DNA of 32,349 nt from Planctomycetota bacterium (GTDB lineage Bacteria; Planctomycetota; Planctomycetia; Pirellulales; Pirellulaceae): the NCBI GenBank assembly GCA_027622275.1, contig JAQBZB010000078.1, positions 1 through 32,349 of the forward strand. Reading direction: 5' to 3'. The notes beneath the pieces are model-generated. The model saw nothing but the letters and a program-made list of their open reading frames with translations. It searched no databases and was not told the DNA's origin. This document shows, one piece after another, positions 23,413-31,917 of this stretch (its first letter is position 1; every line of letters begins with the position of its first letter). The translations under genes and the position numbers were made by a program.

Positions 23413-26280
23413 CTACGGAGCGCTTGTCACTTCGCCACCAGATTTTGTTGAGAGTCCTCGATACAATCGGTGTTCGATGGAATTCGCGATGAAACGTACC
23501 GATCCATCTGCCAGTGCAAAGTTGGCCCCGCCAGGATGCCGGCTGCGGAACGAAATGACGTTGGGCCAGTCTTGCGGCGTCGGCGGTTTAGGGAGGAAAT
23601 TCAGCGGAGCGTGGCAACTGGCCCAATCCGTATTCGAGTAGAAAGCGGCCGAGTGGTCGTTGTGCAGTGGAACATCCTCACCCACCATGAAAGTGTTGCT
23701 CGTGCCATCAAGTACGTTTGCCAGACCCTGGGGCTCGCGATAGTTGGTGCGGAAGAACAAGCCATTACATCCACCGCTGGCATGGCAATCCGGAAGTGAG
23801 CCCGCGTGGATACTGATCGGATAACCGATCGTTGTGTCACCGATCACACCTTTGTAGCTGGTCAAGGCGACTTCGATTGTCTCCCATTGGAATTGAGTCC
23901 TGGACAACTGATGCGCGGAACCGTCGGAAGGACACGGTAAGACGCTAAGTTCTGTTTTCATCAGGTCGCGGCAGGCCGGCGAGCGGATGCCAGCTCCTAG
24001 CGAGAAGTCGCCGTTGAAGCATGGCGAGAATTGGTCAAACAGCGGTTGTTGTTCCAGGTGTGGAAGCACGCTGACAATCCATCCTTTGCCGTTTAGCGGA
24101 GGCGGGCGACGCACGCTGGGCGGTGCCCACGGGCCCATATTGACGGGCAGCGAGCGATGAACGTCGTGGTAGGTGTGCAGAGCCAACGCGAGTTGCTTCA
24201 GGTTATTGCCGCACTGCATCTTCCGCGCCGACTCGCGAGCCATCTGTACGGCCGGCAACAGCAAAGCGACGATGATGCCGATGATACCGATGACGACCAG
24301 AAGCTCGACGAGCGTGAACCCCGCTGGTGTCCGGGCCGGCCGCTTCGCGGAACGTACGGCTGCGGATTCTGCCGCGGACGAAGATGACCGGGGAAGCGAT
24401 AGAGCCGCCGATCCCGAGCTATCGCACCCCTCGCTCGCGAAACGTGCGGTGGGAAGGGTTTTGGCGTTATCGAGACCTGGATTGTTATCGAGACCTCGTT
24501 TGCGGTGTTTTCGTTCGTCTGTACGCCCGCAACGATACCGCCACGCGACGCGCAACAGTTCGCCAAATGCGCGAACGAAGTCGCGGGGCCGAATTTTGGA
24601 ACCCGCTATATCTCGCCACTGGCGAAGTGGGTATTCGTACAAGAACGACGCACGGCCGGTCTCGTCGGTTTTTTTCTTCCCTGCCAACATCCGAGCCAGG
24701 ATTTCGACGTCGAAGATCCACCGTGAAAGAAACGGTGTCGCGAACAGGCTGGCGGTAGTCTCCGAGACGCGGAAGAGTTTGGCTCCACATTGGGTGTCGT
24801 AAACATTCATTCCCAGCGTCCACGAGGCGGCCGTCGCAAAGCAGCGTCCCAGATAGTGTCGTAACCCGCGCCGCTGGATACTTCGCCCGGCAAGTTGCAC
24901 ACGCGCTCCCATCATCAATTCGATTTCAGGTCGCAGCCGCAACACGTCGCGAAACTCCTCGATCGCCTCCAACGGCGTTGCCAGATCCGCGTCCCAGTAA
25001 CCGATGAACGCCGGGAGAGCGAAAATGGGACTGGCTCCGAACACGACGTTCGGTGCCTGTCCCATTTCTGCGTGCCCGAACACGACGTTCGGTGCCTGTC
25101 CCATTTCTGCGTGCCCCGTGTTTGCGTGCCCCGTGTTTGCGTTGAGCGCGCACAGCATTCCCTGACGAACGGCTTCGGCTTTGCCCACGTTCCGTTTCAA
25201 GTCCAGCACATGAAACTGTTCGGGATTTGACTCGTGGAGGAGTTCCAGAACTTCCAACGTATCGTCGTCGCTGCCATCGTTGACGAACAGAAAGCTGACA
25301 TCTTGTCGTTCTTCGGCGAACGACTTGAAGGCATCCAGATCGAGCCGCTCGGCTTCGTTAAAACACGGCACGACCAAAGTAGCCGTCACGCTCCGCCGTG
25401 ACGAGCCTTCCCCGCACGACATCACACCGCCATCACTCGCCTCTTCCCTTACAGCTTCCGTCTCAGAGCAACCCCGCGCCGCATCAACCGGTTTCTTCCT
25501 CGGCACGATCACACCTTCCTCACGCCGCAGTAGCGCCATCAAACTTACGCCCCGCCGATAACCTTCCTTCCGCTCCCCGCACAGCACCGCCAGCAGCCGT
25601 TTCCGCTCGCCGGCAAAGATCTTTTCCAACAACCAATTCACCGGCCGGGGCGGCAGTTTCAAATCGGTGTCCGCTTCTCCGAACGATTTCCCACGCCAGC
25701 GATTGATCGTCCGGGTCAGTTTGATGAGCGGATACAACCGCGAGTTGAAATGTGACACCAACAGCGGCGTGACCGGCAACCCTTCCCATAGTTTTTCAAA
25801 CTGCTCGCGGTTGTAACGCCGATAGTGTCCGTGCGACTCGTCATGCTTGCTCCACAAACTCATATCGGCCGGAACCGTGAGCAGAAAGTACGCACCTGGC
25901 TTGGCACGCGCGAGCAACCCGGACAGCATTTCGAAATCATTGGAAACGTGCTCTAAGACATCGGACAGCAAGAACAGATCGGGTACGACCGCAGTCTCTG
26001 CCACCAGTGCATCTGCTTTGCCGCACCAGAACGAACCTCCGGGATAAATCTGCTGCGCGAGGTCGATCGCTGTCGGGGAAACATCGGTCCCGATTGCAAT
26101 GTATCGCTCGGCAAGGGCGATTACGTTCGCGCCCGTTCCACAACCAACATCCAAAACGGTCGCACGCGGTGAATTCGGTAGCACGTTCGCAATGACATCG
26201 AGTAGCAGTTCTCGCCTCGCTCGAAACCACCAGTGATCCGCCTCGGCACGTGAGTGGACCTCGTATTGCTCGCGCTTCAC
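23413..26280 (-). CDS. Methyltransferase - family 2 glycosyltransferase - DUF1559 pseudopilin fusion
   Basis: The protein has 955 residues from GTG 26280, which overlaps the previous stop as GTGA and has AGGTGGGG 7 nt upstream (a GTG at 26292 would add four residues). Residues 1-260 are a class I SAM methyltransferase (VLDVGCGTGANVIAL, DVLEHVSNDFEML). Residues 297-590 are a GT2 transferase like polyprenyl-phosphate sugar synthases (VVPCFNEAERL, FVNDGSDDDT, GYWDADLATPLEAI, SRWIFDVEILARM). From residue 655 begins a prepilin helix (FTLVELLVVIGIIG), then a DUF1559 domain (KMQCGNNLKQLALALHTYHD) ending with the H-X9-DG motif (HPGGANFALADGS). I found no ATG, GTG or TTG in frame in the 75 codons before the pilin helix, so the pilin part cannot start on its own. 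A repeat insertion lies in the GT2 domain. It is the last gene of the operon. Confidence 0.85.
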   Translation of the reverse strand: MKREQYEVHSRAEADHWWFRARRELLLDVIANVLPNSPRATVLDVGCGTGANVIALAERYIAIGTDVSPTAIDLAQQIYPGGSFWCGKADALVAETAVVPDLFLLSDVLEHVSNDFEMLSGLLARAKPGAYFLLTVPADMSLWSKHDESHGHYRRYNREQFEKLWEGLPVTPLLVSHFNSRLYPLIKLTRTINRWRGKSFGEADTDLKLPPRPVNWLLEKIFAGERKRLLAVLCGERKEGYRRGVSLMALLRREEGVIVPRKKPVDAARGCSETEAVREEASDGGVMSCGEGSSRRSVTATLVVPCFNEAERLDLDAFKSFAEERQDVSFLFVNDGSDDDTLEVLELLHESNPEQFHVLDLKRNVGKAEAVRQGMLCALNANTGHANTGHAEMGQAPNVVFGHAEMGQAPNVVFGASPIFALPAFIGYWDADLATPLEAIEEFRDVLRLRPEIELMMGARVQLAGRSIQRRGLRHYLGRCFATAASWTLGMNVYDTQCGAKLFRVSETTASLFATPFLSRWIFDVEILARMLAGKKKTDETGRASFLYEYPLRQWRDIAGSKIRPRDFVRAFGELLRVAWRYRCGRTDERKHRKRGLDNNPGLDNAKTLPTARFASEGCDSSGSAALSLPRSSSSAAESAAVRSAKRPARTPAGFTLVELLVVIGIIGIIVALLLPAVQMARESARKMQCGNNLKQLALALHTYHDVHRSLPVNMGPWAPPSVRRPPPLNGKGWIVSVLPHLEQQPLFDQFSPCFNGDFSLGAGIRSPACRDLMKTELSVLPCPSDGSAHQLSRTQFQWETIEVALTSYKGVIGDTTIGYPISIHAGSLPDCHASGGCNGLFFRTNYREPQGLANVLDGTSNTFMVGEDVPLHNDHSAAFYSNTDWASCHAPLNFLPKPPTPQDWPNVISFRSRHPGGANFALADGSVRFIANSIEHRLYRGLSTKSGGEVTSAP
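25023..25067. repeat. Palindromic element inserted inside the glycosyltransferase coding region
   Basis: The arms at 25023-25042 and 25048-25067 (AAATGGGACTGGCTCCGAAC and its near-complement) differ at 2 of 20 positions around a 5-nt centre. It interrupts the GT2 domain between the helix ending GMLCALNA and the GYWDADL strand, where relatives have only a short link, yet the frame stays open. Confidence 0.8.
25038..25142. repeat. In-frame tandem repeats (39-bp x2, then 15-bp x1.8)
   Basis: A 39-bp unit occurs at 25038-25076 and 25077-25115 (13 residues, HAEMGQAPNVVFG). A 15-bp unit follows at 25116-25130 and partly at 25131-25142 (NTGHA). The 39-bp unit contains one arm of the palindrome at 25023-25067, so the array grew from that element. 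Both unit lengths are multiples of three. Confidence 0.9.
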
Positions 26281-28055
26281 TGAAATCCCCACCTAGCAAA
26301 TCCATTCGTCGCTCTCGTCCTTGTAATCCACAATCCCGCAACGCAAATCCAATACGACGCAATTAACGCGAAACAGAGACCTGCGAACGCGCTGACGAAC
26401 CGATTTCCCGGTGGACCTTCGTAATATGCGATCAGTTGATGGGCACGTTCGTTTATAGACTTCAGGCGAATCCGGCCATCGGGCATCAGCTCTCGCAGGA
26501 GCCTCTCGCTTGGGATCGTTCTCCCGTCAATGTCGACTCGCCAGCCGGGAAAGTACGCTTGGTTGATAACCAGGTCGCAGCGCGAACCCGGCTCGACGCC
26601 GTATCGAATTACATACGCGTTGTTACCGACATCCGGTTGCAACGCGCGCGGCGCAGAAAGTTCTACCATCGGCCGAGAACCGCGGGGCGGCCCTTTTATC
26701 AGTGCAGTGGCTGTGCGGGGCGTAAATTCGTTTTCCGCGGCGTAAGTATGAAACGCGGAAGGCCTTGCCCGATGATGCTCCTCAATGAACCGATCCGTTT
26801 CCTTGAAGCGGTCGGGGTTTGGGAAGAACTGATCCGCGTACCATAGGCAACACCCGCCGATGATCAGGATACCACTGGCAACACGACAGCGGCCGAGTTT
26901 GGCCAGAACCGGCTGACAGCCGGACATACATATCAGTTGGAAGGTTGACGTCACTGCCAAAATGCGCCAAGGAAACTGCACGAATCGCAAGATTGGGATC
27001 GCATGCCAGACCCGACCTAGTTCCGGCGTCATCAACAGGATCAGAGCAACGTAGAGAATGAAGGACGCTTGGACCCATCGGCTGTGCGGCATCGAGAAGA
27101 ATCCAACCAGGGCGAAGATCGCGTGCGGCAGGCCGAGTTGAAAAGAAATCTCGTCGCTTAAACCTGCAGCCGAATAACCGTAGCCCCAAGCACGGCTGAA
27201 GAACTGTGGAAAGTGGACGACGTGATTCTCCGGCCCGTAGCCTCCGCTGATCGCGGACTCGTAGCACACGAACTCCTTCATCGATATCAGATGGAACCAG
27301 TACGGACTGCTCAAGATAAGTGCCACCGAAAGCCCAGCCGCCAAGTGCATGATACAACTTGCCCACTTCTCATCACCTAGTGCGACGTAAACGCCTATTA
27401 AGATGGTGCTCGGCACAAAGAAGAGTGCGACGATGGGATGCGAAAAGATAACTGCCGTGAGTGCCAAAGCGAACAACGACATCGATCCGACCGCAACTCG
27501 CTCGGTGCGCAGAGTCTGAAAAGTCCGCATTAGCGCGAACAGTGCCCAAGGACTGAGAAGCATGGCAGTTAGCTCGCTGAAGTCGCCGCGTACCAGCAGG
27601 TCAACGTAGAGGTAGGGCGTAATCAAAAACAATAGCGAGACCAACGCACCCGTAGTACTGTCACCCAACTCGCATCCGGTCTTGTACGCGCCCAGCCCTC
27701 CAACGAACAGCAATAACACCAGCGCCGCATACACGGCAGTAGTTGCCTTCTGAAAGACAAGGGCAAACGGCAGCACGACAAAGAAGAATCCGGGCTGATA
27801 AAACACAAAAGTCGGATAGCCGTATCCGCCATACGCATTGGGTAACCACCTTGGATAATGGAACCCGTGGTGAACGGCCTCCGCAAAATGATTCGCTAGG
27901 TAGTAGTAGCGCAGGCCATCGTGCGTCAATGGCGTTTCAGAAACACCCGCGAAGGGCCAAACTACCCAGGCCGATCCTCCGGCCAGCAGCAGGAGCATCG
28001 CAAGCCGCGGGCATTGGGTGTGCGATAGACGGAAGGTACACGCCCATTTTTTCAT
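26277..28055 (-). CDS. Polytopic GT-C-like membrane protein (PTPS-related/YfhO-like)
   Basis: The protein has 592 residues with about 11-12 hydrophobic helices. After the first helix comes THDGLRYYYLANHF, with the Asp expected in the first loop of GT-C glycosyltransferases. YPRWLPNAYGGYGYPTFVFY follows, the signature of the 6-pyruvoyl-tetrahydropterin-synthase-related membrane family. The C-terminal extracytoplasmic domain contains INQAYFPGWRVDIDGRTI, typical of YfhO-like proteins. It probably transfers a sugar from a polyprenyl-phosphate donor to a lipid or protein outside the membrane. The GT2 domain in the next gene could make that donor. Its ATG overlaps the upstream stop as ATGA, and its own stop overlaps the next start as GTGA. 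The ribosome binding site is weak, so translation is probably coupled. Confidence 0.8.
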   Translation of the reverse strand: MKKWACTFRLSHTQCPRLAMLLLLAGGSAWVVWPFAGVSETPLTHDGLRYYYLANHFAEAVHHGFHYPRWLPNAYGGYGYPTFVFYQPGFFFVVLPFALVFQKATTAVYAALVLLLFVGGLGAYKTGCELGDSTTGALVSLLFLITPYLYVDLLVRGDFSELTAMLLSPWALFALMRTFQTLRTERVAVGSMSLFALALTAVIFSHPIVALFFVPSTILIGVYVALGDEKWASCIMHLAAGLSVALILSSPYWFHLISMKEFVCYESAISGGYGPENHVVHFPQFFSRAWGYGYSAAGLSDEISFQLGLPHAIFALVGFFSMPHSRWVQASFILYVALILLMTPELGRVWHAIPILRFVQFPWRILAVTSTFQLICMSGCQPVLAKLGRCRVASGILIIGGCCLWYADQFFPNPDRFKETDRFIEEHHRARPSAFHTYAAENEFTPRTATALIKGPPRGSRPMVELSAPRALQPDVGNNAYVIRYGVEPGSRCDLVINQAYFPGWRVDIDGRTIPSERLLRELMPDGRIRLKSINERAHQLIAYYEGPPGNRFVSAFAGLCFALIASYWICVAGLWITRTRATNGFARWGFQ

Positions 28056-28573
28056 TTTGAGGGAGAGAGATCCTCGTCCTCTGTTGCGCGACGAAGAACA
28101 ATGAAGTAGGTGGCGTTACCGTCACGGGAACCGAGCTTGGTCGGGCGCGCCTGATCGGGATCTCCTAGGGTGATTAGCAAGATATCATCCTCTAGATAGA
28201 AAATACCCTTGCGCGACCAAAGCACTTCGCCTTGGAATCGCCTAGTAAGATCAAAGCAACCGAAGGGATCACCCTTACAGGTCTTCAGGTCGATGGGCCG
28301 GTCATCACGAACCGCAGAGGGGTACTGCGGCACATCTGGAAACTTAATCGTATTCTCAGTGACGACTATCTGCGTCCCCGTATAGGCCAGCGAAGGACGA
28401 CCATCGGTGTGCCACGAGACGATGCCCCAGGACCCGACCAATGCCGCGTCAACTTGATCGTCCGCGCGAGACGAGCCAGGCAAACAAACTGCGGCCAAAC
28501 AAACCGCACGGAACACTAGACGACACCGTGACGTACCACAATCGCAATTGCGTTTTCTGTGAAATTCTGTCAT
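28052..28573 (-). CDS. Secreted TIGR03067-type domain protein
   Basis: This 173-residue protein has a Cys-containing signal region (about 12-38, ending SRADDQ). One small beta-rich domain follows: ALVGSWGIVSWHTDGRPS, YTGTQIVVTENTIKF, RPIDLKTCKGDP, GIFYLEDDILLITLG and RPTKLGSRDGNATYFIVLRR. The order and wording match the TIGR03067 family, common in planctomycetes and of unknown function (a lipocalin-like beta-barrel is suspected). It has ATGA overlaps with both neighbours, so it is a middle gene of the operon. The tail is acidic (ATEDEDLSPSK). No catalytic motif is visible. Confidence 0.75.
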   Translation of the reverse strand: MTEFHRKRNCDCGTSRCRLVFRAVCLAAVCLPGSSRADDQVDAALVGSWGIVSWHTDGRPSLAYTGTQIVVTENTIKFPDVPQYPSAVRDDRPIDLKTCKGDPFGCFDLTRRFQGEVLWSRKGIFYLEDDILLITLGDPDQARPTKLGSRDGNATYFIVLRRATEDEDLSPSK

Positions 28574-29613
28574 TGGGATTCCCTCACATAGGCAGACAGT
28601 GAAACATTCGCCTGATCGTCGCCCACTGGAATCTGAATGACTCCGCGGAAATAACCGGTTTGATCTGGAACTCTGAGCCGGAGTTTGATGACCGACCGCT
28701 GTGCCGCACTCTCAAGTGACTCTCCTTGGGCGGAGACGATTTGCCACGTTTGCTTGCTGTCAGCAGCGCCGTTGTCAACAACGCGAATTTGTTCGAGTGC
28801 GACCGGTTGCTCAGCATGGGCGTCGACTAGAAGTCGTATATCCTTTGTCTGGCCGGGCACGAGAGTTCCCATCACGATCTGTCGCGGCGAGACCAACGCG
28901 GGCGTCGCAATCTCCAGCGTTACGGGCACAACAATTTCTCTTCGTTCTTCGCAATCCGTGAAAAATCGCACGTTTTCTGAGTACAACCCAACTTGGCGTT
29001 GTTGGATAGTAATCTCGTATCGGTGGCGTCCAGGATGATTCGCGCTGTCCAGGGCGTCAACTGCGATCCAACCGGCTGACGCAACCACGTCGACCACGCG
29101 AAACGGCGTACCAGTTCGGCTGATGACCTCCACTGTCCGCGTCGACAACTGATCAGGCCTGAGGGAACCAAAATGAAGCGTCCCAACATCGCACTCGATG
29201 GGCCACCGCGATTTACCCTGGATACGCAATTCGACGTATTTGTGACGCTGATCATTGGTACGAAACGACACCATATGGCTAACATCTTTCGTTGCCAGCG
29301 GCGTTTTGATGGTCAGCGAGAGAACGGCGGATTCCGCCGGACCTAGCTGCGAAGCACTCAGCTTTGCTGCGGTACAGCCGCAGGACGTATCGACGTGCGT
29401 GACGTGCAACATCCCTGCACCCTGATTTCGTAGTTTAAACCTGCAGGAAAGAATCGAGCCGGGAGTCATGATCCCGAAGTCCTGTTTCCAGTTGTCGATC
29501 CACAGTTGCGGCTCATCTTCGGCACGTTGAACACGCGCATAGTTGCTCGATGCTAGAACTACTACAGCGATAACGCCGGCAACGACACCTATAAGCAGCA
29601 ACTTTCTCATCAT
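28570..29613 (-). CDS. DUF1573 protein with N-terminal membrane anchor
   Basis: The protein has 347 residues. A hydrophobic helix (KLLLIGVVAGVIAVVVLASS) is followed by a DUF1573 domain: DFGIMTPGSILSCRFKLRNQ, then VDTSCGCTAAKLSASQLGPA, with the conserved CGCT. Two or more Ig-like beta-sandwich units follow. DUF1573 domains are ASPM/SPD-2/Hydin-like sandwiches in the envelope. The start at ATG 29613 (or 29610) has GAAGG upstream; a GTG at 29646 that overlaps the previous stop is an alternative giving 11 more residues. Its genomic place beside the C39-like protease and Cys-rich gene suggests it works on the same exported product, perhaps as a scaffold; that is inference. Confidence 0.8.
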   Translation of the reverse strand: MMRKLLLIGVVAGVIAVVVLASSNYARVQRAEDEPQLWIDNWKQDFGIMTPGSILSCRFKLRNQGAGMLHVTHVDTSCGCTAAKLSASQLGPAESAVLSLTIKTPLATKDVSHMVSFRTNDQRHKYVELRIQGKSRWPIECDVGTLHFGSLRPDQLSTRTVEVISRTGTPFRVVDVVASAGWIAVDALDSANHPGRHRYEITIQQRQVGLYSENVRFFTDCEERREIVVPVTLEIATPALVSPRQIVMGTLVPGQTKDIRLLVDAHAEQPVALEQIRVVDNGAADSKQTWQIVSAQGESLESAAQRSVIKLRLRVPDQTGYFRGVIQIPVGDDQANVSLSAYVRESQ

Positions 29614-29645
29614 ATCAATGACACCTTCTCTTCTGGGATATGTCA

Positions 29646-30212
29646 CTACTTCGCATTCTGGCTCCGAACGCCAACCGACGCAAGGAATGTTGTGAGCGCC
29701 TGACTGCTGCGCGAAACGACGATTGAAGTCCCGTTCCAGTTAGCCTCCAAAGACTTTCTGGTAACAAAACGCGGTTCGCTCGGAGGATTCAACAATACGG
29801 CGCAGCCTTGTTCGTTGTGAAAAACGACAGCCCAGTGGTCGCTATCTAAGTGAACAATCAAAGGCAGTTCGTCGACATTATTGAAGTCCCGCGTTGACAA
29901 TATAATTGGTGCCGCCGCAAATCCCAACTCATCCAGGGTCTGGATCATCTCCCGCATCGTACTTCGTCCCATGGGATCCGCAACGAGCGAGTCGCAAACT
30001 TGTGACAAGGCAAGGGGACGGTCGAGCAACCGACTTGCAAGGACAATCGAAACGGCACCACACGGCGCGTTTTCGTCCCTTGAAAACACGGCCGCCGATG
30101 CATTCAGTGCTTGCCGTGCCGGAATCGCTCTCGACAGACGCCACATGGAAAACGAGCCAACGAAGAGGAACGAAAAGAGAGCAGCTTTCACCCATCCTCT
30201 GCGACATCTCAT
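29646..30212 (-). CDS. Membrane-anchored C39-like cysteine peptidase domain protein
   Basis: The protein has 188 residues. Residues 1-28 form a basic start and one membrane helix (N-in by charge), placing the rest outside the cytoplasm. The domain resembles the C39 double-glycine peptidase fold: Cys51 in APCGAVSIVLASRLL, a helical part with MREMIQTLDELGFAA, then LPLIVHLDSDHWAVVF with His126 and a following LLNPPS, where family members usually have Asp-Pro. Here the third residue is Asn142. The Cys and His support peptidase activity, but the Gln before Cys in active C39 enzymes is not clear. Its ATG overlaps the upstream stop as ATGA. A role in processing the exported Cys-rich protein is my inference. 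Confidence 0.6.
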   Translation of the reverse strand: MRCRRGWVKAALFSFLFVGSFSMWRLSRAIPARQALNASAAVFSRDENAPCGAVSIVLASRLLDRPLALSQVCDSLVADPMGRSTMREMIQTLDELGFAAAPIILSTRDFNNVDELPLIVHLDSDHWAVVFHNEQGCAVLLNPPSEPRFVTRKSLEANWNGTSIVVSRSSQALTTFLASVGVRSQNAK

Positions 30213-31258
30213 TTCCCAGCCCCCACTCTTCGGCGCCAGGCAACAAGGAGCAAGAGAACCGCGCCGATAGCACCCGTGACGGCGAGTGTGCGCCAACCGT
30301 TTCCAAAACCTGTATTCCCGGTAATCCCCTGGGCGACGGAAAGCATGTCAATCAACGATTGATCTCCGATGCTCACTGCTATGTATTGTTGACCGTTGAT
30401 CGTATCTTCGATCAGCGCACCGGCCGGGAATTCCATCTTGAAAAGCGCCTCCTCTACTCCGGGCTCTGTATTCCAGGCAGAGAGGGACACGTGGTTCTCG
30501 AAAACGATCGTCGGTTCAGAGGCGGAATCCACGATCATCGAGAGCTTACGATACGACTTGGCTGGGAGTGAAATGCCGGTCAATAGATCCTTCGCAAAGT
30601 CCGAGTTCTCGACGACGTAGTATTCGCGCCACGCATCTTCACCCGCGAATTGAATCAACGACGCCCCGCGCACAAACGCGAGAGTTGTCAGGTTGATGTG
30701 CAGCCGTATCATGGTCCGGCCGCCCTCGCCATCGAAGGGGCCGACCTCACAGATCAGATTGTCCTGCTGATTCTTGACAATCTGAAACTCAGGCTTGGAG
30801 ACGTAAGAGCTGAGCGGCGCATTGTCATAGTGCGTCAAGTACGCGCTGACGGGAGTATCCCACGGGAAAGTTACAAAGTCGGCGGCAATCCAGCCATTGG
30901 ACCATTTATCCCGTGTCCCACGGATAACGCGAACTTGATCGCCATCATAGACGCCGACCGCCAGTTGTTCGAACAACTTCCCATCAACTCCGATATCTTC
31001 GCTTCGATGCTCGCAACGGATGCGTCCGCTGTCGACAAGAACTGATTGTCGCGAAAGCAAGTCGACGATTTGCCCATCATCATGACGGCGTTCGACACGA
31101 TTATCGACCTTCACCGAGTACAAGCGAAGAGCAAGCTCACGATCTTCCAGAATCTTTGCGAGGATTCCCACGTCAATGTCTGCGGCGTGACAACGTCCAC
31201 ACGCAATGAACAAACAGCAGCCGAGTACGACTCGCGAAAGAAGCTTGCGATTAATCAA
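30209..31258 (-). CDS. Secreted single-pass protein, possibly LolA-like beta fold
   Basis: The protein has 349 residues. A longer open frame exists upstream (to 31588), but it overlaps the Cys-rich gene. I start at TTG 31258, which gives a good signal peptide (MINRKLLSRVVLGCCLFIAC, ending CHAAD). The body is rich in beta-strands (VKVDNRVERRHDDGQIV, SVLVDSGRIRCEHRSE, AVGVYDGDQVRVIRG) and ends with FKMEFPAGALIEDTINGQQY. This resembles the convex beta-sheets of LolA/LolB-like proteins, but only weakly. A C-terminal membrane helix (TLAVTGAIGAVLLLLVAW) and RRR close it, so the body faces out. I do not recognise a function. It precedes the C39-like gene with an ATGA overlap. Confidence 0.6.
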   Translation of the reverse strand: MINRKLLSRVVLGCCLFIACGRCHAADIDVGILAKILEDRELALRLYSVKVDNRVERRHDDGQIVDLLSRQSVLVDSGRIRCEHRSEDIGVDGKLFEQLAVGVYDGDQVRVIRGTRDKWSNGWIAADFVTFPWDTPVSAYLTHYDNAPLSSYVSKPEFQIVKNQQDNLICEVGPFDGEGGRTMIRLHINLTTLAFVRGASLIQFAGEDAWREYYVVENSDFAKDLLTGISLPAKSYRKLSMIVDSASEPTIVFENHVSLSAWNTEPGVEEALFKMEFPAGALIEDTINGQQYIAVSIGDQSLIDMLSVAQGITGNTGFGNGWRTLAVTGAIGAVLLLLVAWRRRVGAGK

Positions 31259-31329
31259 GACAGTTCCAGCACTAGAGGCAGCACCAACGCGAACTCCGCC
31301 ACAGTGGCAAAGCTCGCGGTCAGCGCGGT

Positions 31330-31803
31330 TTACATCGAGACCGGTGAATCGCAGGGCCGTACGACCACCGTTGTGATCTGCGGCCCACAAGGCGAACCAG
31401 GGATCATGCAACCACCTACCATACAACCACCACCCATAGCTGGAATCGGCCCGAGTAAGGTCTGACCGCAACTCATAGTCGACGATGTCAAGGTACAGTG
31501 GTGGTTCGCCGATTGCGGATCCAGCCGACCGCATGTCATGGAGGAGGAGAGAAAAACTTTCCGACACACCGTCCCGGATGCCGTGCAAATATCACCAATC
31601 GCGGCGCAGCTTCCAGCACCCACGATACAGTTTTTTGCCTCGGCAGCGGCATGGTTGCACTCTCGACCGCCGACGTAGCGGTCGAGGTCGGTTGCTGCGA
31701 TCAGCGTCGTCGAACTCACAGGTACAGGTAGAACCACGGCGAGAGCTAAGCCTCCGACAATCGACGCTATAGTCCAAGCGAAATTCTTGCGATTCGTTAA
31801 CAT
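31330..31803 (-). CDS. Exported 12-cysteine protein with a double-glycine-like site
   Basis: The protein has 157 residues. ATG 31803 is set by GGAGGTG 3-9 nt upstream. A positive start and a hydrophobic segment (about 9-30) form a signal peptide. Then comes TDLDRYVGG-REC with Gly45-Gly46, D39 at -8 and L40 at -7, resembling a double-glycine leader (Glu at -8 and Leu at -7 are the usual residues). The mature part has 12 cysteines, well spread (REC, KNC, GSC, DIC, TVC, MTC, HHC, MSC, GGC, GGC, SPC, RPC), which could form disulfides outside the cytoplasm. No known family is recognised. The C39-like gene two places downstream makes a processed Cys-rich peptide plausible. An IVGG at 15-18 lies in the signal helix and is less likely to be a site. 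Confidence 0.7.
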   Translation of the reverse strand: MLTNRKNFAWTIASIVGGLALAVVLPVPVSSTTLIAATDLDRYVGGRECNHAAAEAKNCIVGAGSCAAIGDICTASGTVCRKVFLSSSMTCGRLDPQSANHHCTLTSSTMSCGQTLLGPIPAMGGGCMVGGCMIPGSPCGPQITTVVVRPCDSPVSM

Positions 31804-31917
31804 CTTCACCTCCAATATCTAGCACAAAACAAAATGGGCACACGTTACAACGCAATTTATCTTCGATTCGGTCACCCCAGCCGTCAATCACTTTCGATCG
31901 TTTTGCACTAGGTTATT

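Noticed and set aside
23413-24360. Separate DUF1559 pseudopilin gene
   Set aside because: No ATG, GTG or TTG occurs in frame near the prepilin helix, and the frame is continuous with the GT2 domain. I therefore annotate one fusion gene and flag the junction.
25023-25142. CRISPR-like repeats
   Set aside because: The units are tandem without spacers, lie inside a coding region, and derive from a palindrome. This is a minisatellite, not a CRISPR array.
31259-31588. Longer N-terminus for the single-pass protein gene (start at 31588)
   Set aside because: It would overlap the Cys-rich gene in another frame, and the added sequence lacks a signal peptide. The TTG at 31258 gives a proper signal.
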